36,304 nucleotides of DNA, from IMG/VR virus record IMGVR_UViG_3300025137_000007, positions 1 to 36,304 of that record, one strand, 5' to 3'. How positions within the stretch are numbered: position 1 is the first letter of the stretch; each line of letters starts with the position of its first letter. A program made the position numbers and the translations under genes. Source of the DNA: a virus. The notes beneath the pieces were generated by a model that was not told the DNA's origin, searched no databases, and was given only the letters and a program-made list of their open reading frames with translations. This document shows, piece after piece, positions 1 through 9,230 of the stretch.

Positions 1-99
1 AGTCCAACCTATGCTCCAAACACCATCTTTATAAGTTGGTGCTTCATCAAGTTCTAACTTTTTATCATTAGAAGTTTCTGGTCTTGAGTCTACAGAAAC
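1..99. repeat. Terminal overlap, left copy (circular junction)
   Basis: These 99 bases are identical to 36206-36304. An open reading frame continues in frame across the join when one copy is removed. The most economical reading is a circular assembly graph closed with a fixed-length overlap, giving a genome of about 36,205 bp. A true 99-bp terminal repeat cannot be excluded from sequence alone. Confidence 0.95.
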
Positions 100-240
100 A
101 GGATATACATTATAAGATTGTAAAACTTCCTCAGTTATCTCAGAAGGAAAACTTGTGTTTGGGTTATCCTGTTTTAGTTGTTGAGTAGAATAAGGATATT
201 GGTCTATAACCCCTCTGCTCTTTTCTTTTATTTGCGACAT
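1..240 (-). CDS. Tail fibre assembly chaperone-like protein, N-terminal 80 codons (rest at 35999-36304)
   Basis: The start ATG at 238-240 follows a good ribosome site (AAAGGAGATAAAA). The frame runs off the left edge at codon 80 and resumes at 36205 on the circle, giving 148 residues in total. The N-terminus contains a YPYS..QL..DNPNTSFP segment, followed by EITEEVL..YNVYPV. This is the usual opening of phage tail (fibre) assembly chaperones that sit beside the fibre gene. The C-terminal half has the matching YRQ.LR..P.QEGFPY motif. It lies directly upstream of the putative receptor-binding protein in the late operon, so it probably helps that protein fold or assemble. The family assignment is from motif recognition. 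Confidence 0.8.
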   Translation of the reverse strand, partial: MSQIKEKSRGVIDQYPYSTQQLKQDNPNTSFPSEITEEVLQSYNVYPVSVDSRPETSNDKKLELDEAPTYKDGVWSIGWT

Positions 241-267
241 TTTTATCTCCTTTGTTTTATTAAAAAA

Positions 268-1635
268 TTATGTTGGTCCTATATTTGAACCAGAATAATA
301 GTGTCCATACTCACAAGACTCTCCACCTTGCCGATTTGAATTATTATCATAGGGTTTTTCATTAGATACAGAAGTGTCCATTGTAACAGTTATATCTGAA
401 CCTTGTTGAGTAGCACCATTAAATATCTTTATAACAAAAGTATTGTTATTACTTGTATAATCACTATACATAATGGCAATATTTCCAACGTCATTAATTC
501 TTCTCATTGAATAATTTGGTCCAGTAGCACCTCCGCTACCAGACATAAAACGTGGATTAGCCTTATATAATTCATTACCTAATCCTGTAGTTCCTGAGCC
601 AACAAGAGCATTGCTTCCGTTTTTATCGGCATACATTAAAGCATAGTTAGTTGCATCATAATTATTACTGTAATACATACACATATTATAAATTGCTTCT
701 ACACCTCCAGCTTTACCTCTTACTGCTGGCTGATAAGTGTCATAACCAAAATCAAGAGAATCTTGCGTTCTCCAGCCTCCGCCACCTGGACTAAAAGGAC
801 TTGTTAAAGTAGTAGCAGACCAATTATTATAATTAGTCCATGTTCCTTGATTTCTAGTTAATGAGCCACTTTTATTATAAAATAAAAAATTGCTGTCAAA
901 ATATTTTTGACAAATAACATTACCACCTAGACTCATGGAGCTACCTCTTGAGTAGTTAGATGTTGGTCCAAATACAGAAGTTGGAGAACCAGTTAAAGAC
1001 GTTCCACTATAAGGTTGAAAATATACTCTTAAATTAAAACTGTGTGCAGAACTGCCTTCTTGCCAAGAAACATAACCTCCAAAATTAGAAAAACTAGCTT
1101 CTCCAGTTACATCATAGGCTATACAAGCCCCAGCTCCTGGGGATAGTAGTTCATTTCCCCAACCAGTCCATGTTTGAGTAGAAAGATAAGGAGTAGTTCC
1201 AGCATTATTAATTGTAAGCCAGTCCATTTGTTGAGTAGTGCCACTATTGCGTTTCTGTCTAGCTAAAACAAACTCTCCAGCTCTACACCATATACCCTGA
1301 GATGGTGGAGCCATGTTATTAACTGAAAAAGAATTTACAACTCCTGTACTTCTATTAACTGCAAGTATTCTATTACTTGAATTTGGTATTATCCAATCCC
1401 AATCAACAGTTGACTGAACACTTCTTGTAATTCTTGAACCTCCAGCGTCTTTTGGAAAACCAGTAACATTAGTAACATCTATTGATTTTTGTACCTCTCC
1501 AAGAAGATTAACATAATTCCAGTAATATTTACGAGAACCGCTTGCGGTACTGCTAGTCATTATAGGTATTAAAACTTTTTCGTTACTACTACCACCACCG
1601 CCAGCTGCCATTAAGGCTTTTGTTCCTACGCTCAT
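268..1635 (-). CDS. Putative receptor-binding / distal tail protein
   Basis: This is a 455-residue protein with a strong ribosome site (TAGGAGATAATTAA). It begins MSVGTKALMAAGGGGSS, a Gly-rich N-terminus often seen in phage fibre or appendage proteins that attach to the virion. The rest is rich in Ser, Thr, Gly, Asn, Trp and Tyr with little charge, typical of beta-rich extracellular phage proteins. No signal peptide, membrane segment or catalytic motif was seen. It lies between the fibre-like gene at 1647-2471 and the tail chaperone gene, the usual place for the host-recognition protein. I do not recognise a specific family. Function is inferred from composition and position. Confidence 0.6.
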   Translation of the reverse strand: MSVGTKALMAAGGGGSSNEKVLIPIMTSSTASGSRKYYWNYVNLLGEVQKSIDVTNVTGFPKDAGGSRITRSVQSTVDWDWIIPNSSNRILAVNRSTGVVNSFSVNNMAPPSQGIWCRAGEFVLARQKRNSGTTQQMDWLTINNAGTTPYLSTQTWTGWGNELLSPGAGACIAYDVTGEASFSNFGGYVSWQEGSSAHSFNLRVYFQPYSGTSLTGSPTSVFGPTSNYSRGSSMSLGGNVICQKYFDSNFLFYNKSGSLTRNQGTWTNYNNWSATTLTSPFSPGGGGWRTQDSLDFGYDTYQPAVRGKAGGVEAIYNMCMYYSNNYDATNYALMYADKNGSNALVGSGTTGLGNELYKANPRFMSGSGGATGPNYSMRRINDVGNIAIMYSDYTSNNNTFVIKIFNGATQQGSDITVTMDTSVSNEKPYDNNSNRQGGESCEYGHYYSGSNIGPT

Positions 1636-1646
1636 TTAATTATCTC

Positions 1647-2471
1647 CTAGTATAAGTCTTGTCCAGCTGTAAAGGCAAAGAAATTGGTCCCACCATCAAC
1701 TGTTAATAAAACAAAAACATCACAATTTGAAGTTGATAAAGTAGGTGCTGTATCACCAGCCCATTTAATAGCCGAAGCCCATGCGATAGTATAAGCAGAA
1801 CCTCCTACCTTTAAAACCATAGCGTAAGCGTTACCGCTAGTTGGAATATTAGTGATTGTTAAAGTTGTAATGTTTTGAGAGGGAGTAAACTCAAAAACAT
1901 TTGCAGTAGAACAATCTAAAGTTAATGTTCCTGTTGATTGGGTAACTGATGTTTTTGTTTCCCTAGAAGATGTAGATTTTAAAATTGTTGAAGTAACAGG
2001 AGCTGGAACACTTCCACCTACTATAGCTCCGTCAACAGTACCACCATTAATATCAACAGTTGTTACAGAACCACCATTAGAAATGGTAGCACCATTAAAA
2101 TTAATTGTGCCTGTACCTGTTAAATTTGTGGCTGTAATTGCTCCGGCTGTAGTAGCTCCGATAGTTACTCCGTCAATAGTTCCACCATTTAAATCAACTG
2201 TAGTTACAGTTCCTAAATTAGATATTGTGGATCCTGTTGCTGAAATGCTTGAATTATCTAGTGTAACTGTTCCGCTACCTACTAGAGTTCCGCCTACACT
2301 TAAAGTTTTTCCTGAACCTACTTGTAGTCCAACTGAAGTTCCTGAACCAGCGGCGGCGAAAAGAGCATCAAGAGAATCAAGATCGGTGTTTAATTTTGTT
2401 CCCCAGGTATCTGTAGAGGCGCCTACCTCTGGTTTAGTCAGATTCAGATTTGTTGTTGTTGTATCTGCCAT
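1647..2471 (-). CDS. Tail fibre-like protein with beta-helix-type repeats
   Basis: This 274-residue protein opens with a [19 protein letters not shown] block followed by [13 protein letters not shown]. Many marine phage tail fibres carry this N-terminal virion-attachment segment. Residues about 50-155 hold imperfect repeats of the form [15 protein letters not shown] / [15 protein letters not shown], which look like rungs of a beta-helix or similar solenoid. The C-terminal third is a Ser/Thr-rich beta domain ending [11 protein letters not shown]. It sits in a run of tail genes with 11-15 bp gaps. Virion location is well supported by family features; the receptor is unknown. Confidence 0.75.
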   Translation of the reverse strand: MADTTTTNLNLTKPEVGASTDTWGTKLNTDLDSLDALFAAAGSGTSVGLQVGSGKTLSVGGTLVGSGTVTLDNSSISATGSTISNLGTVTTVDLNGGTIDGVTIGATTAGAITATNLTGTGTINFNGATISNGGSVTTVDINGGTVDGAIVGGSVPAPVTSTILKSTSSRETKTSVTQSTGTLTLDCSTANVFEFTPSQNITTLTITNIPTSGNAYAMVLKVGGSAYTIAWASAIKWAGDTAPTLSTSNCDVFVLLTVDGGTNFFAFTAGQDLY

Positions 2472-2486
2472 TTGTTTTCTCCTAAA

Positions 2487-3035
2487 TTAAGCCGCAACTT
2501 TATAGACTTCAGTCCAATTAGTAGTTGCGTTTGGTTCATCAACCCATTTTAATCTTGCACTAAAGTTTGTAGATGATTGAGCTGATATATTTGAAACATC
2601 TATAAACACTATTCTATTGTATACAGTCGTAACCGTAGAAACTCCATTAATAGGATATGGGTTACCACTAAATGTAACATTTCCTATTACATTTAATGAT
2701 GAAGTAGCTTGTGCAGGTATTATACCGCCACTTACTACTTGTCCTAATAACGAAACAGTTGCTACAGCATTTACTGTAGGTAGTCCATTTGCAACATATC
2801 CACCAACGGCAGTTACACTTCCTACAGCATTAATAGTTATACTTGCTTCTCTAATAGTTCCGGCTGAGTAATTTCCATAGCCATATTCACCAGAAGAATA
2901 AGTATCTACAGGGACTTTATTAACAATACTTAAACTAGATGAAGCTGTTATAGAGCATGAGACATCACTATATCCCCATATTCCAAAAACATTTGAGCTA
3001 TATCCACCTTGACTATAATTTCTTGTTCCAGACAT
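2487..3035 (-). CDS. Beta-rich tail/structural protein, hypothetical
   Basis: This is a 182-residue protein with a plain ribosome site (AAGGAATTAA) before ATG. It is rich in Ser, Val, Thr, Gly and Tyr. Alternating hydrophobic stretches of 10-12 residues with Gly/Ser (for example ITINAVGSVTAVGGYV and NAVATVSLLGQVV) suggest repeated beta strands. The C-terminus (ARLKWVDEPNATTNWTEV) is the most sequence-specific part. It lies between the Gp80-like tail protein and the fibre-like protein, so it is probably a virion component of the tail tip. I do not recognise the family. Confidence 0.55.
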   Translation of the reverse strand: MSGTRNYSQGGYSSNVFGIWGYSDVSCSITASSSLSIVNKVPVDTYSSGEYGYGNYSAGTIREASITINAVGSVTAVGGYVANGLPTVNAVATVSLLGQVVSGGIIPAQATSSLNVIGNVTFSGNPYPINGVSTVTTVYNRIVFIDVSNISAQSSTNFSARLKWVDEPNATTNWTEVYKVAA

Positions 3036-3043
3036 TTAATTCC

Positions 3044-3433
3044 TTATGTTAAATCAATATCTAAATCACCAGCGGGTACTCTAAACACATCACCAGTTGA
3101 TATTGGTTTTTGTGTAGCTAAAGTTCCTACTGCATATAAATTACCACTTGTTGAAGCATCTAATACACCTACTGCCACAACTGTTCCGTAACTTGCTGTT
3201 GCTGTTGGGTATTCTACAGCCGCAGTATTTGACGATTGGCTGTTGGTAGTTGTAAAAGCTACCTGTTGTCTTGCATAACCTGTTCCAGTAGCTGAAACTT
3301 CTGTACCTCCGGTACCATCATCACCTGGAGCTACAGTATATAAAGCTAAATATTTTGTACTAGCAGGTGTGAAGGCTGTACCACTAAAGGTATATGCAAG
3401 AATTTTATTTTCTAAATAATCACTAAAACTCAT
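3044..3433 (-). CDS. Phage tail fibre protein, Gp80-like family
   Basis: The 129-residue product starts MSFSDYLENKILAYTF and continues ..YLALYTVAPGDDGTGGTEVS..GYARQ.V, then FPTATASYGTV-like and F/VGVLDASTSGNLYAVGTL. These are the characteristic blocks of the small 'Gp80' phage tail fibre family found across tailed phages, and the length is typical. It probably forms a minor structural part of the tail. It follows the adaptor gene closely (10 bp gap) and keeps the late-operon order adaptor, Gp80-like, fibre. Confidence 0.72.
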   Translation of the reverse strand: MSFSDYLENKILAYTFSGTAFTPASTKYLALYTVAPGDDGTGGTEVSATGTGYARQQVAFTTTNSQSSNTAAVEYPTATASYGTVVAVGVLDASTSGNLYAVGTLATQKPISTGDVFRVPAGDLDIDLT

Positions 3434-3443
3434 TTTAATCTCC

Positions 3444-4067
3444 TTATTGTAATGCCTTTGCTTTCATTTTTAAAGTTGAATCACCTACTCTTGCTCTTTG
3501 ATCGGCGATTTCCAAATCTTTAACTAACTTTTGATAAAGACTTGCCCAAACACTAATTCTAGCATCATCAACAAGATAAGGAGCCGATTGCAATAAAGTA
3601 GCATATAAGTAAATATCTGGACTACTATTGATAAGCCAATTAGTTGTATTAGTTGCTGATAGACTTGGTATCTTACTATAGTAAGTAATTTCTCCTGTTA
3701 AGGTTCCACTATCTGGAATTGGTAATACTTCCAACTCTTGACCCACTATTGTGTAAAATTTTGGTGTTCCACCTGATGTATAAGTTCTTCTTAATTTATC
3801 AAGTTGTTCATTTGTTATAAATTCTAAAGTTACAACAGGATTTGCTTCAACGACAAAATCAACTGTTTGTAACCAATCGGCTGGAACAGCACTATACTGA
3901 GAATCTATAGTCGCTGTTGCTCTTTTAATCATTTTTCTATTTCTAACTTCTTTATTTAACTGAGCTTCAGCTAAAGTAATAAAATCTGGTATAACATTTG
4001 TTAAATCAGTTCTATTAAGCCAATCTGCTATACTATCTTTTAATTCTGCATAATTACCTAAAGCCAT
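3444..4067 (-). CDS. Head-tail adaptor protein (SU10 adaptor-like)
   Basis: The 207-residue product has an N-terminal helical part (YAELKDSIADWLNRTDL..IPDFITLAEAQLNKEVRNR). A middle beta part follows (ATIDSQYSAVPADWLQ, then VTLEFITNEQLDKLR), and then a helical C-terminus. This order is characteristic of the SU10-type adaptor, which joins the portal ring to the tail of podoviruses. The start overlaps the stop of 4067-4396 by one base, showing translational coupling. The companion major capsid protein is also SU10-type, which supports the call. Confidence 0.75.
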   Translation of the reverse strand: MALGNYAELKDSIADWLNRTDLTNVIPDFITLAEAQLNKEVRNRKMIKRATATIDSQYSAVPADWLQTVDFVVEANPVVTLEFITNEQLDKLRRTYTSGGTPKFYTIVGQELEVLPIPDSGTLTGEITYYSKIPSLSATNTTNWLINSSPDIYLYATLLQSAPYLVDDARISVWASLYQKLVKDLEIADQRARVGDSTLKMKAKALQ

Positions 4068-4396
4068 TAAATAGTACCTTCTCTAGTTCTAAATGCTCTA
4101 TTATCAGGATCATTAAGCCATTTTTTAACGGCTTTTGGATCATCTAAAATACCTTTAGCTTTTAAATCGTAATATAAAACCATGGGTATTGAAGCAACTT
4201 TATTCCAGTGACCATAAGGGTCTCTTTTGTCGCTTTCATTAAACTGTTCTTTGTTGTCTTTTATTATTGCAGTAACATCTTGTTCTCTACTTAAAACAAA
4301 AGTGTGATCTCCGTTACCTGAAGCATCTTCTTCAAATGTAAAGTTGTTTGATATTTTTGTATCATTATCAAAACTAATTAATCTTTTTTTATTCAT
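4067..4396 (-). CDS. Small conserved virion-associated protein, hypothetical
   Basis: This 109-residue, charged, cytosolic-looking protein lies between the capsid and adaptor genes. The C-terminal half (YGHWNKVASIPMVLYYDLKAKGILDDPKAVKKWLNDPDNRAFRTREGTI) is the conserved-looking part and resembles small proteins found next to capsid genes in many podoviruses. Position suggests a head-completion or minor head role. No catalytic motif was seen. Confidence 0.6.
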   Translation of the reverse strand: MNKKRLISFDNDTKISNNFTFEEDASGNGDHTFVLSREQDVTAIIKDNKEQFNESDKRDPYGHWNKVASIPMVLYYDLKAKGILDDPKAVKKWLNDPDNRAFRTREGTI

Positions 4397-4405
4397 TTTA
4401 AGTTT

Positions 4406-4429
4406 GGGTGGAGCTTTTAAACTCCACCC
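4406..4429 (-). terminator. Hairpin downstream of the capsid gene (partial terminator or processing site)
   Basis: Between the capsid stop (4444) and the next start lies a perfect 8-bp stem, GGGTGGAG/CTCCACCC, with an 8-nt loop. It is palindromic, so it forms in RNA from either strand. No U-run follows it on the minus strand, so a strong intrinsic terminator is unlikely. Partial attenuation or mRNA end protection after a very highly expressed capsid gene is more plausible. Confidence 0.6.
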
Positions 4430-4443
4430 TTCCCTATTCAGTA

Positions 4444-5415
4444 TTATGAATCTGTTAAATCTGCGGCAACCCCAAGGGCGGCTTCATTTTTAACTTTAAG
4501 TCCATATTCAGCTAAGATCATGCGTTTTTCTGCATCACCAGTTTTAGCTAATTCTATTACTTCCAATGGTCTTAGGAAAGTAGTACAATAGAACTCTGGA
4601 TCAAGAACATAAGCATCTCTTTCTCTTTGGAATCTATTTGGAACAATATTCACGCTTCCAAAATCAGAAACATAAATGTCAGCCGCACCAATAATAACTC
4701 CAGCTTCAGGCTTAGTTATTTGGTATCTGTTGGCTGCAATTCCGGCAAAACCAGAGACAACTGTTTTGTTGTGGGGCCCAACCATAAGCATCTTAGGAGT
4801 TCCTCCTTGAGCCCATACTTTTTCGATAACATTATCAAGTATGCCCAAAGTGAAAGCTCTTTTGTTAGCATTGGTTGAATCACCAGCCGCATTATTAACA
4901 GTACCGTTAAGAACTGTTGGATTAGTTCCACCAGTACCTCTATCGGAGTTTGTTTTAAGCCATGCTGGTAAACCAGCTGTCTGTCTTGCTACGCCTGTAC
5001 CACCACCAACTGCGGCTGAATTTGCCATAAGAGTTTTTTCTTGATCTCTTTTTAGCTCTTGACCTAGTTTTGTGATTTGATAGGCAAGCTCTGATGTTCG
5101 GCCTGCTTCATTGATAACTTCTAAATTGTCAGCTAATACAACAAGTTTTCTTGAAATATTTGTGTAATTTCCAATTCTTGTTGTCGGTGCAGTCACCGGA
5201 AAAGCCGCTATATCATCGCCATCAATCTGATAGTTTGTAGAAGCATCCGCTAATGAGTCTGTTTGCCACTCATAAAAAGTATTAGATACGGTCTCTCTAC
5301 CACCATTTGACATAAATGGAGTTTCTTCAGGAGAAATGTTATAGATGATATTGCTAAGTTCTTCACGAATACCTACAGCCGCATAGCGGGTAAATGTATT
5401 TGCAATTATTGCCAT
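4444..5415 (-). CDS. Major capsid protein, SU10-type (HK97 fold)
   Basis: The 323-residue protein begins MAIIANTFTRYAAVGIREELSNIIYNISPEETPFMS, the hallmark opening of the SU10-like major capsid family. Supporting blocks are FYEWQTDSLADA, the pair APTTRIGNYTNIS and RKLVVLADNLEVINEAGR, and the C-terminal pair IVPNRFQRERDAYVLDPEF and LRPLEVIELAKTGDAEKRMI. Length fits the family. It assembles the icosahedral head. It lies directly downstream of the scaffold gene, and a stable hairpin follows its stop. Part of the central region reads with a GGGCCC-containing Gly-Pro codon pair. Confidence 0.93.
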   Translation of the reverse strand: MAIIANTFTRYAAVGIREELSNIIYNISPEETPFMSNGGRETVSNTFYEWQTDSLADASTNYQIDGDDIAAFPVTAPTTRIGNYTNISRKLVVLADNLEVINEAGRTSELAYQITKLGQELKRDQEKTLMANSAAVGGGTGVARQTAGLPAWLKTNSDRGTGGTNPTVLNGTVNNAAGDSTNANKRAFTLGILDNVIEKVWAQGGTPKMLMVGPHNKTVVSGFAGIAANRYQITKPEAGVIIGAADIYVSDFGSVNIVPNRFQRERDAYVLDPEFYCTTFLRPLEVIELAKTGDAEKRMILAEYGLKVKNEAALGVAADLTDS

Positions 5416-5434
5416 TGTAATATCCTATTAATTA

Positions 5435-6487
5435 TTATTCGTTTAACAACATGGAAACGGCAGAATGTGCATCTTGCCATTTTCCACTCTTTTTTAGACT
5501 AGAAGTAGCTTTCTTAAATGCGTCAGTTTTCTTAGGTGCTTTTTTACTACCGCTTCTTAGAACTCTAGTTCCTTTTGTAGCGGTTCTTTTTTTAACAACT
5601 TTTCTTTTGCCTTTATTAAACAACATAGCATCTCTTAATACAGAGACATGATTAGCTCTTACTAGAGCAGATATTTCCTCTTCTGAAACACCTTTGCTGA
5701 TTAAAAATTCTTTTAATTCAGCTTTTTCTTTAGTAGCCACATTCTGATCTTTCCAACTTGGAATAAACTCAGATAATCTTTGAGCTTCAGTAGACAATAT
5801 TTTTTGATATTGAACCATCTCAGCTTGTCTATTTTCATTTGCAATTCTTTGTTTTTCAACTGCGATAGCTTGTAGCTTATCTGCTTTAGTTTGCTTATAA
5901 GAATTGTACTCATGTTGTTTTTTACTAGCTTCTACTGGGTCTATCTCATACAAAGAATTCCAGTCAGGTTCAGGTTCATTATCGAAACCCTGTATTTGTT
6001 GCTCTAAAGTTCCTAAGAGTTGAGCATATTGCTGTCTCTCTTCTAATACTTTAGTAGAGTCTATTTCAAATTGCTTTTTTTCTTCTGCAAGTTTTTGACT
6101 CTGCCTAGTAAAATGCTGTTGCCTTGAATATCCATTTCTCAATTCATCTAATGATATTTGCTCTAATTTTCCGTCAATCTTGACTTCAATTAAATCTTGT
6201 TGCAAATCATCTTCAAAATTTTCTTCGATTTGTTCGTCTGCATACAGTTCGGAATCGTTTTGATCTTCTTGGATTTCTTCGTCATATTCTTCAGACTCAA
6301 AAGTTTCCAATTCAGATTCTTCTGTCAACTCCTCGCCAATAGGAACATCTTCGTATTCTTGTTCTCTTGACTCTATTTGATTACTTGTTTCTGAGTTGTC
6401 GCTTGGGCGATTCAAAAGGTCTGTAACCTTGTCTACACTTGATTTTAATTCAGGCGATTCCTCAATCGGGTTTGTCGCTTGGTTCAT
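5435..6487 (-). CDS. Capsid scaffolding protein
   Basis: The start was placed at the ATG at 6485-6487 because AAAGGAGTTTAAT stands just before it; the open frame extends a little further upstream without a ribosome site. The product is 350 residues. The first third is very acidic (runs of Glu/Asp). The middle is a long charged coiled coil rich in Gln, Glu and Lys, and the tail is strongly basic (KGKRKVVKKR, SGSKKAPKK). Acidic/coiled-coil proteins with a basic capsid-binding end just upstream of the capsid gene are typically scaffolds. No protease motif was seen in it. Confidence 0.78.
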   Translation of the reverse strand: MNQATNPIEESPELKSSVDKVTDLLNRPSDNSETSNQIESREQEYEDVPIGEELTEESELETFESEEYDEEIQEDQNDSELYADEQIEENFEDDLQQDLIEVKIDGKLEQISLDELRNGYSRQQHFTRQSQKLAEEKKQFEIDSTKVLEERQQYAQLLGTLEQQIQGFDNEPEPDWNSLYEIDPVEASKKQHEYNSYKQTKADKLQAIAVEKQRIANENRQAEMVQYQKILSTEAQRLSEFIPSWKDQNVATKEKAELKEFLISKGVSEEEISALVRANHVSVLRDAMLFNKGKRKVVKKRTATKGTRVLRSGSKKAPKKTDAFKKATSSLKKSGKWQDAHSAVSMLLNE

Positions 6488-6488
6488 A

Positions 6489-6761
6489 TTAAACTCCTTT
6501 TTTGTTTTTGACAATATTTTCTGATTTTATTTTTAAAATATGTGCGTTGTCAGCCACCGCCCATAATTTTTCTTCAAGCAAGTCTACTGCTTGTAAAAGC
6601 TGATAGTGTCTTTCTCTTTCTTTTGATTCATGTGGAGAAGTTAATTTCCAATTATTATGAATATCACTTTTAACACTTTCTATAACAGCTTTAAATGTTG
6701 CATCTTCTAAAATGTTTCTTGCGTTTTTTCCAAAAGATATTAAATCATCTACATTACTCAT
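6489..6761 (-). CDS. Small helical protein between portal and scaffold, hypothetical
   Basis: The 90-residue, mostly helical product (FGKNARNILEDATFKAVIESVKSDIHNNWKLTSPHESKERERHYQLLQAVDLLEEKLWAV) has a start that overlaps the portal stop by 4 bases. Similar short helical proteins often sit between portal and scaffold in podoviruses, but I cannot name the family. It is probably a head-assembly or minor virion component. Confidence 0.6.
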   Translation of the reverse strand: MSNVDDLISFGKNARNILEDATFKAVIESVKSDIHNNWKLTSPHESKERERHYQLLQAVDLLEEKLWAVADNAHILKIKSENIVKNKKGV

Positions 6762-9124
6762 TGTCTTACTCTCTGTATATCACTCACTAATTTTGTTTGT
6801 GCTTTCATTTGTTCTCTATCTCTCTCAACTAATGCTCTAATAACAGTAGTTTCTACTTGAGTACCGTATTTTGCCTCTATTTCTGCGGCCTTTAGCATAA
6901 TTTCTGCATCTAACTTATCTCTATCAAGATCATCTTTTCTCTTCATTTCTTCAGTATCTAGCTGTAATCTTGAATTTGCTTTCTGCATATCTGCTTTGAT
7001 TTGCTCTATTTGAACTTGAATTAACTGCTCTTGAACATCAGGTTTCTTTTGTTGCATAGCTTGTCTTTGTTCAGGTGTCATATCAGGGACCTCTTTAAAG
7101 AACATAGAAGCATCTTTAAATCCAGCTAACTCAACCATTTTTGCCATAGTATTTCTATATTGAGTCATCTCAACAATAGGATTAGAAGCACCTAATGTTT
7201 GTAATATCTGTTCTTGCTTTGATGCTATTTGACCTAGATATTGCATACGCTCTTGAGTTGTACCATTACCTAAACCAACATTTACAATGGCATCCATTCC
7301 TGTCTGCCAAACTCTTGGGTCAATAGGAATCCATTCATTGCGTAGTCTAACTGTTCTTTCTTTATCTTGGTGTCTAGCAAGTAATTCGTAAATGCCTTTG
7401 AATAAAGGTTTCATGCCTGTTTCAGCAAATATTCTAGCTATTAATTCTATGTGTTGTTGTCCACCTTGAACAGTTGCTTGAACTGCCGAAGCTGTGGAAG
7501 ATTGTAGAGCATCAGGATCTAATCCCATTGATGCTTTCGATATGCCTGTTCTATTCTCTTTTACTTCATCAAGATACTGTAACATAGGAAAACAATCTTT
7601 ACCAACAAATGGCATATTAAAAGGTTGTACTGCGCCTGCATTTCGCATACGAATAATACCACCAACTTCTGTATTCATTACATCTTCTATGTTTGCTTGT
7701 CCTTCGACAACTGCAACTCTAGGGTGAACACTTAATGCAAGACTATCAAGTGAAGCTCTTAATACAGCAGACTTAACTTTTTGTATATCTTCTGTTATAT
7801 CTGCAATACTGAGACCAAAGAAAGTATGTGGCTCAGGGTCAGGACAGAAAGATACGAAAGGTATTTGATCGCATTTATAATTGTGTTTAATTTCATGATT
7901 ATCGCCTAGACAACAAACTCTTCTAAGTTCTGCAATGCCATCGCCTGTCATATCAATCTTCATATAAGCTTCGACATACTGAACTTTTAAATTTGCCTCA
8001 TCTTCGATAGGGTTAATACCTTGATCTGCATAACTATTTCTTGCTTGATATTCTGCGTTATCATCTAATTGTGTTTCATAAGAAGAAGCAAATTTTTGAA
8101 CTTCATCATAATCGTAACCCATCTCTACTAGATCAGAAACAGTTAAGTATCTTCTGTGAGCAACTATATAAGCATCACTCATAGATGTTGCGTTTCTATC
8201 AATCAGAAACTCCTCCGGAGGAACCGATTCAATTTTTATACAACCATGTTCTTTCTTTCTGCTAACTTTTACATCATGCAACTGAGGTATCATCATGCTT
8301 TGTTGCATCAATTCAGGAATTATTTGCTCAGCTTCTTGTGGTAATAATTGCTCAACCATTTGTTCTGGAGACATCTCTTCGCTCATGCCTCCTAATTCTT
8401 GTCCGCCCATCTCAACAACAGTCTCGTCAACTACTGTATCTTGCAAGGGGCCCTCATCAATAGGAGACATCATATTGTTAATTTGTTCTGGGTTAATATC
8501 AAATGTAGCTTGTGGAGTAGGATAAGATGGGTCAGGATATGATAAAACTTCTGTTACTTCTACTTCGTCATCTGCTTCTAATACTGCAAGTTCGTTGTCG
8601 CTTATTCGTGAATATTCGTAATACTCAGCATGATAAGTTGTGTCCCAATAATATTTTAAAATTCCGTTCTTACATAATAAAGCATCTTTAAAAGCATTAT
8701 AGAAAATTGGGAAACCGTCATTGTCTTGTTGTAGTACAATTCTGTTTATGTAATCTGTGGCTTGTTCTGCTAGTTTAATATCCTCAGAACCAAAAGGTAC
8801 AAACTCGACTACATTTTCGCTTGAGAAGAATATTCGCATAAGACTTGGCAATATGTCTGCGATTGTGTCATGAACATCAAGAGAGACAACTTGACTTCTT
8901 CCTGTCTCTTCATTGCCGAAAGGTTTGCCTTGATAATAGTCAATGCTTGTTGCTCGTAGTGGTGATATTGTATTGTCAATGAAGTCAACAGCATCATCAA
9001 TAGCAGAACCAATAAAACCTTGTAATTCTTGTTCTGAGGGAGCTTCATTGTTATTAAATTCTTCTGTTGATTCACCGTACATATCATCAACATCTACAGC
9101 TTCGTAAGTATCTTCATTACGCAT
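6758..9124 (-). CDS. Portal protein (P22-like podovirus type)
   Basis: At 788 residues this is a large portal. The N-terminal region contains AVDFIDNTISPLRATSIDYYQGKPFGNEETGRSQVVS, then HDTIADILPSLMRIFFSSENVVEFVP. Further on are VEFVPFGSEDIKLAEQATDYIN and the NRTGISKASMGLDPDALQSSTASAVQ block typical of podovirus portals. After about residue 690 there is a long charged coiled coil. The ring forms the DNA entry vertex and docks the terminase. An insert rich in Met, Glu and Gln (about residues 215-280) is likely a flexible loop. Its start overlaps the 37-residue gene upstream by 8 bases. Confidence 0.9.
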   Translation of the reverse strand: MRNEDTYEAVDVDDMYGESTEEFNNNEAPSEQELQGFIGSAIDDAVDFIDNTISPLRATSIDYYQGKPFGNEETGRSQVVSLDVHDTIADILPSLMRIFFSSENVVEFVPFGSEDIKLAEQATDYINRIVLQQDNDGFPIFYNAFKDALLCKNGILKYYWDTTYHAEYYEYSRISDNELAVLEADDEVEVTEVLSYPDPSYPTPQATFDINPEQINNMMSPIDEGPLQDTVVDETVVEMGGQELGGMSEEMSPEQMVEQLLPQEAEQIIPELMQQSMMIPQLHDVKVSRKKEHGCIKIESVPPEEFLIDRNATSMSDAYIVAHRRYLTVSDLVEMGYDYDEVQKFASSYETQLDDNAEYQARNSYADQGINPIEDEANLKVQYVEAYMKIDMTGDGIAELRRVCCLGDNHEIKHNYKCDQIPFVSFCPDPEPHTFFGLSIADITEDIQKVKSAVLRASLDSLALSVHPRVAVVEGQANIEDVMNTEVGGIIRMRNAGAVQPFNMPFVGKDCFPMLQYLDEVKENRTGISKASMGLDPDALQSSTASAVQATVQGGQQHIELIARIFAETGMKPLFKGIYELLARHQDKERTVRLRNEWIPIDPRVWQTGMDAIVNVGLGNGTTQERMQYLGQIASKQEQILQTLGASNPIVEMTQYRNTMAKMVELAGFKDASMFFKEVPDMTPEQRQAMQQKKPDVQEQLIQVQIEQIKADMQKANSRLQLDTEEMKRKDDLDRDKLDAEIMLKAAEIEAKYGTQVETTVIRALVERDREQMKAQTKLVSDIQRVRQ

Positions 9125-9230
9125 ATTGCGTACTCTTCTTCTTCTTTTTTGTAACTACCTTCTTCTTCTTTACTTTTTTCTTGTTCATAAGTTCTTGAAC
9201 ATCATGTTGGGCATCATATCTTGTAGTCAT
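9117..9230 (-). CDS. 37-residue Lys-rich peptide upstream of portal
   Basis: ATG at 9228-9230 is preceded by AGGAGCAATCTT, and the frame ends at 9117-9119 inside the start of the portal gene, an 8-base overlap. The product is MTTRYDAQHDVQELMNK followed by a long Lys-rich stretch (KKKVKKKKVV, KKKKK). A short, highly basic peptide with a proper ribosome site and coupled to the portal could bind nucleic acid or assist assembly. No family is known to me. A second Lys-rich small gene lies next to terL. Confidence 0.6.
   Translation of the reverse strand: MTTRYDAQHDVQELMNKKKVKKKKVVTKKKKKSTQYA

Noticed and set aside
1-99. True biological 99-bp direct terminal repeat
   Set aside because: Possible, but the exact length, the reading frame crossing the join, and the arbitrary position inside a gene fit circular assembly closure better.
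2083-2490. Plus-strand open frames opposite the tail fibre gene, and similar opposite-strand frames elsewhere (for example 24941-25195, 9093-8809)
   Set aside because: They are antisense or out-of-frame shadows of well-supported genes, without ribosome sites or recognisable protein features.
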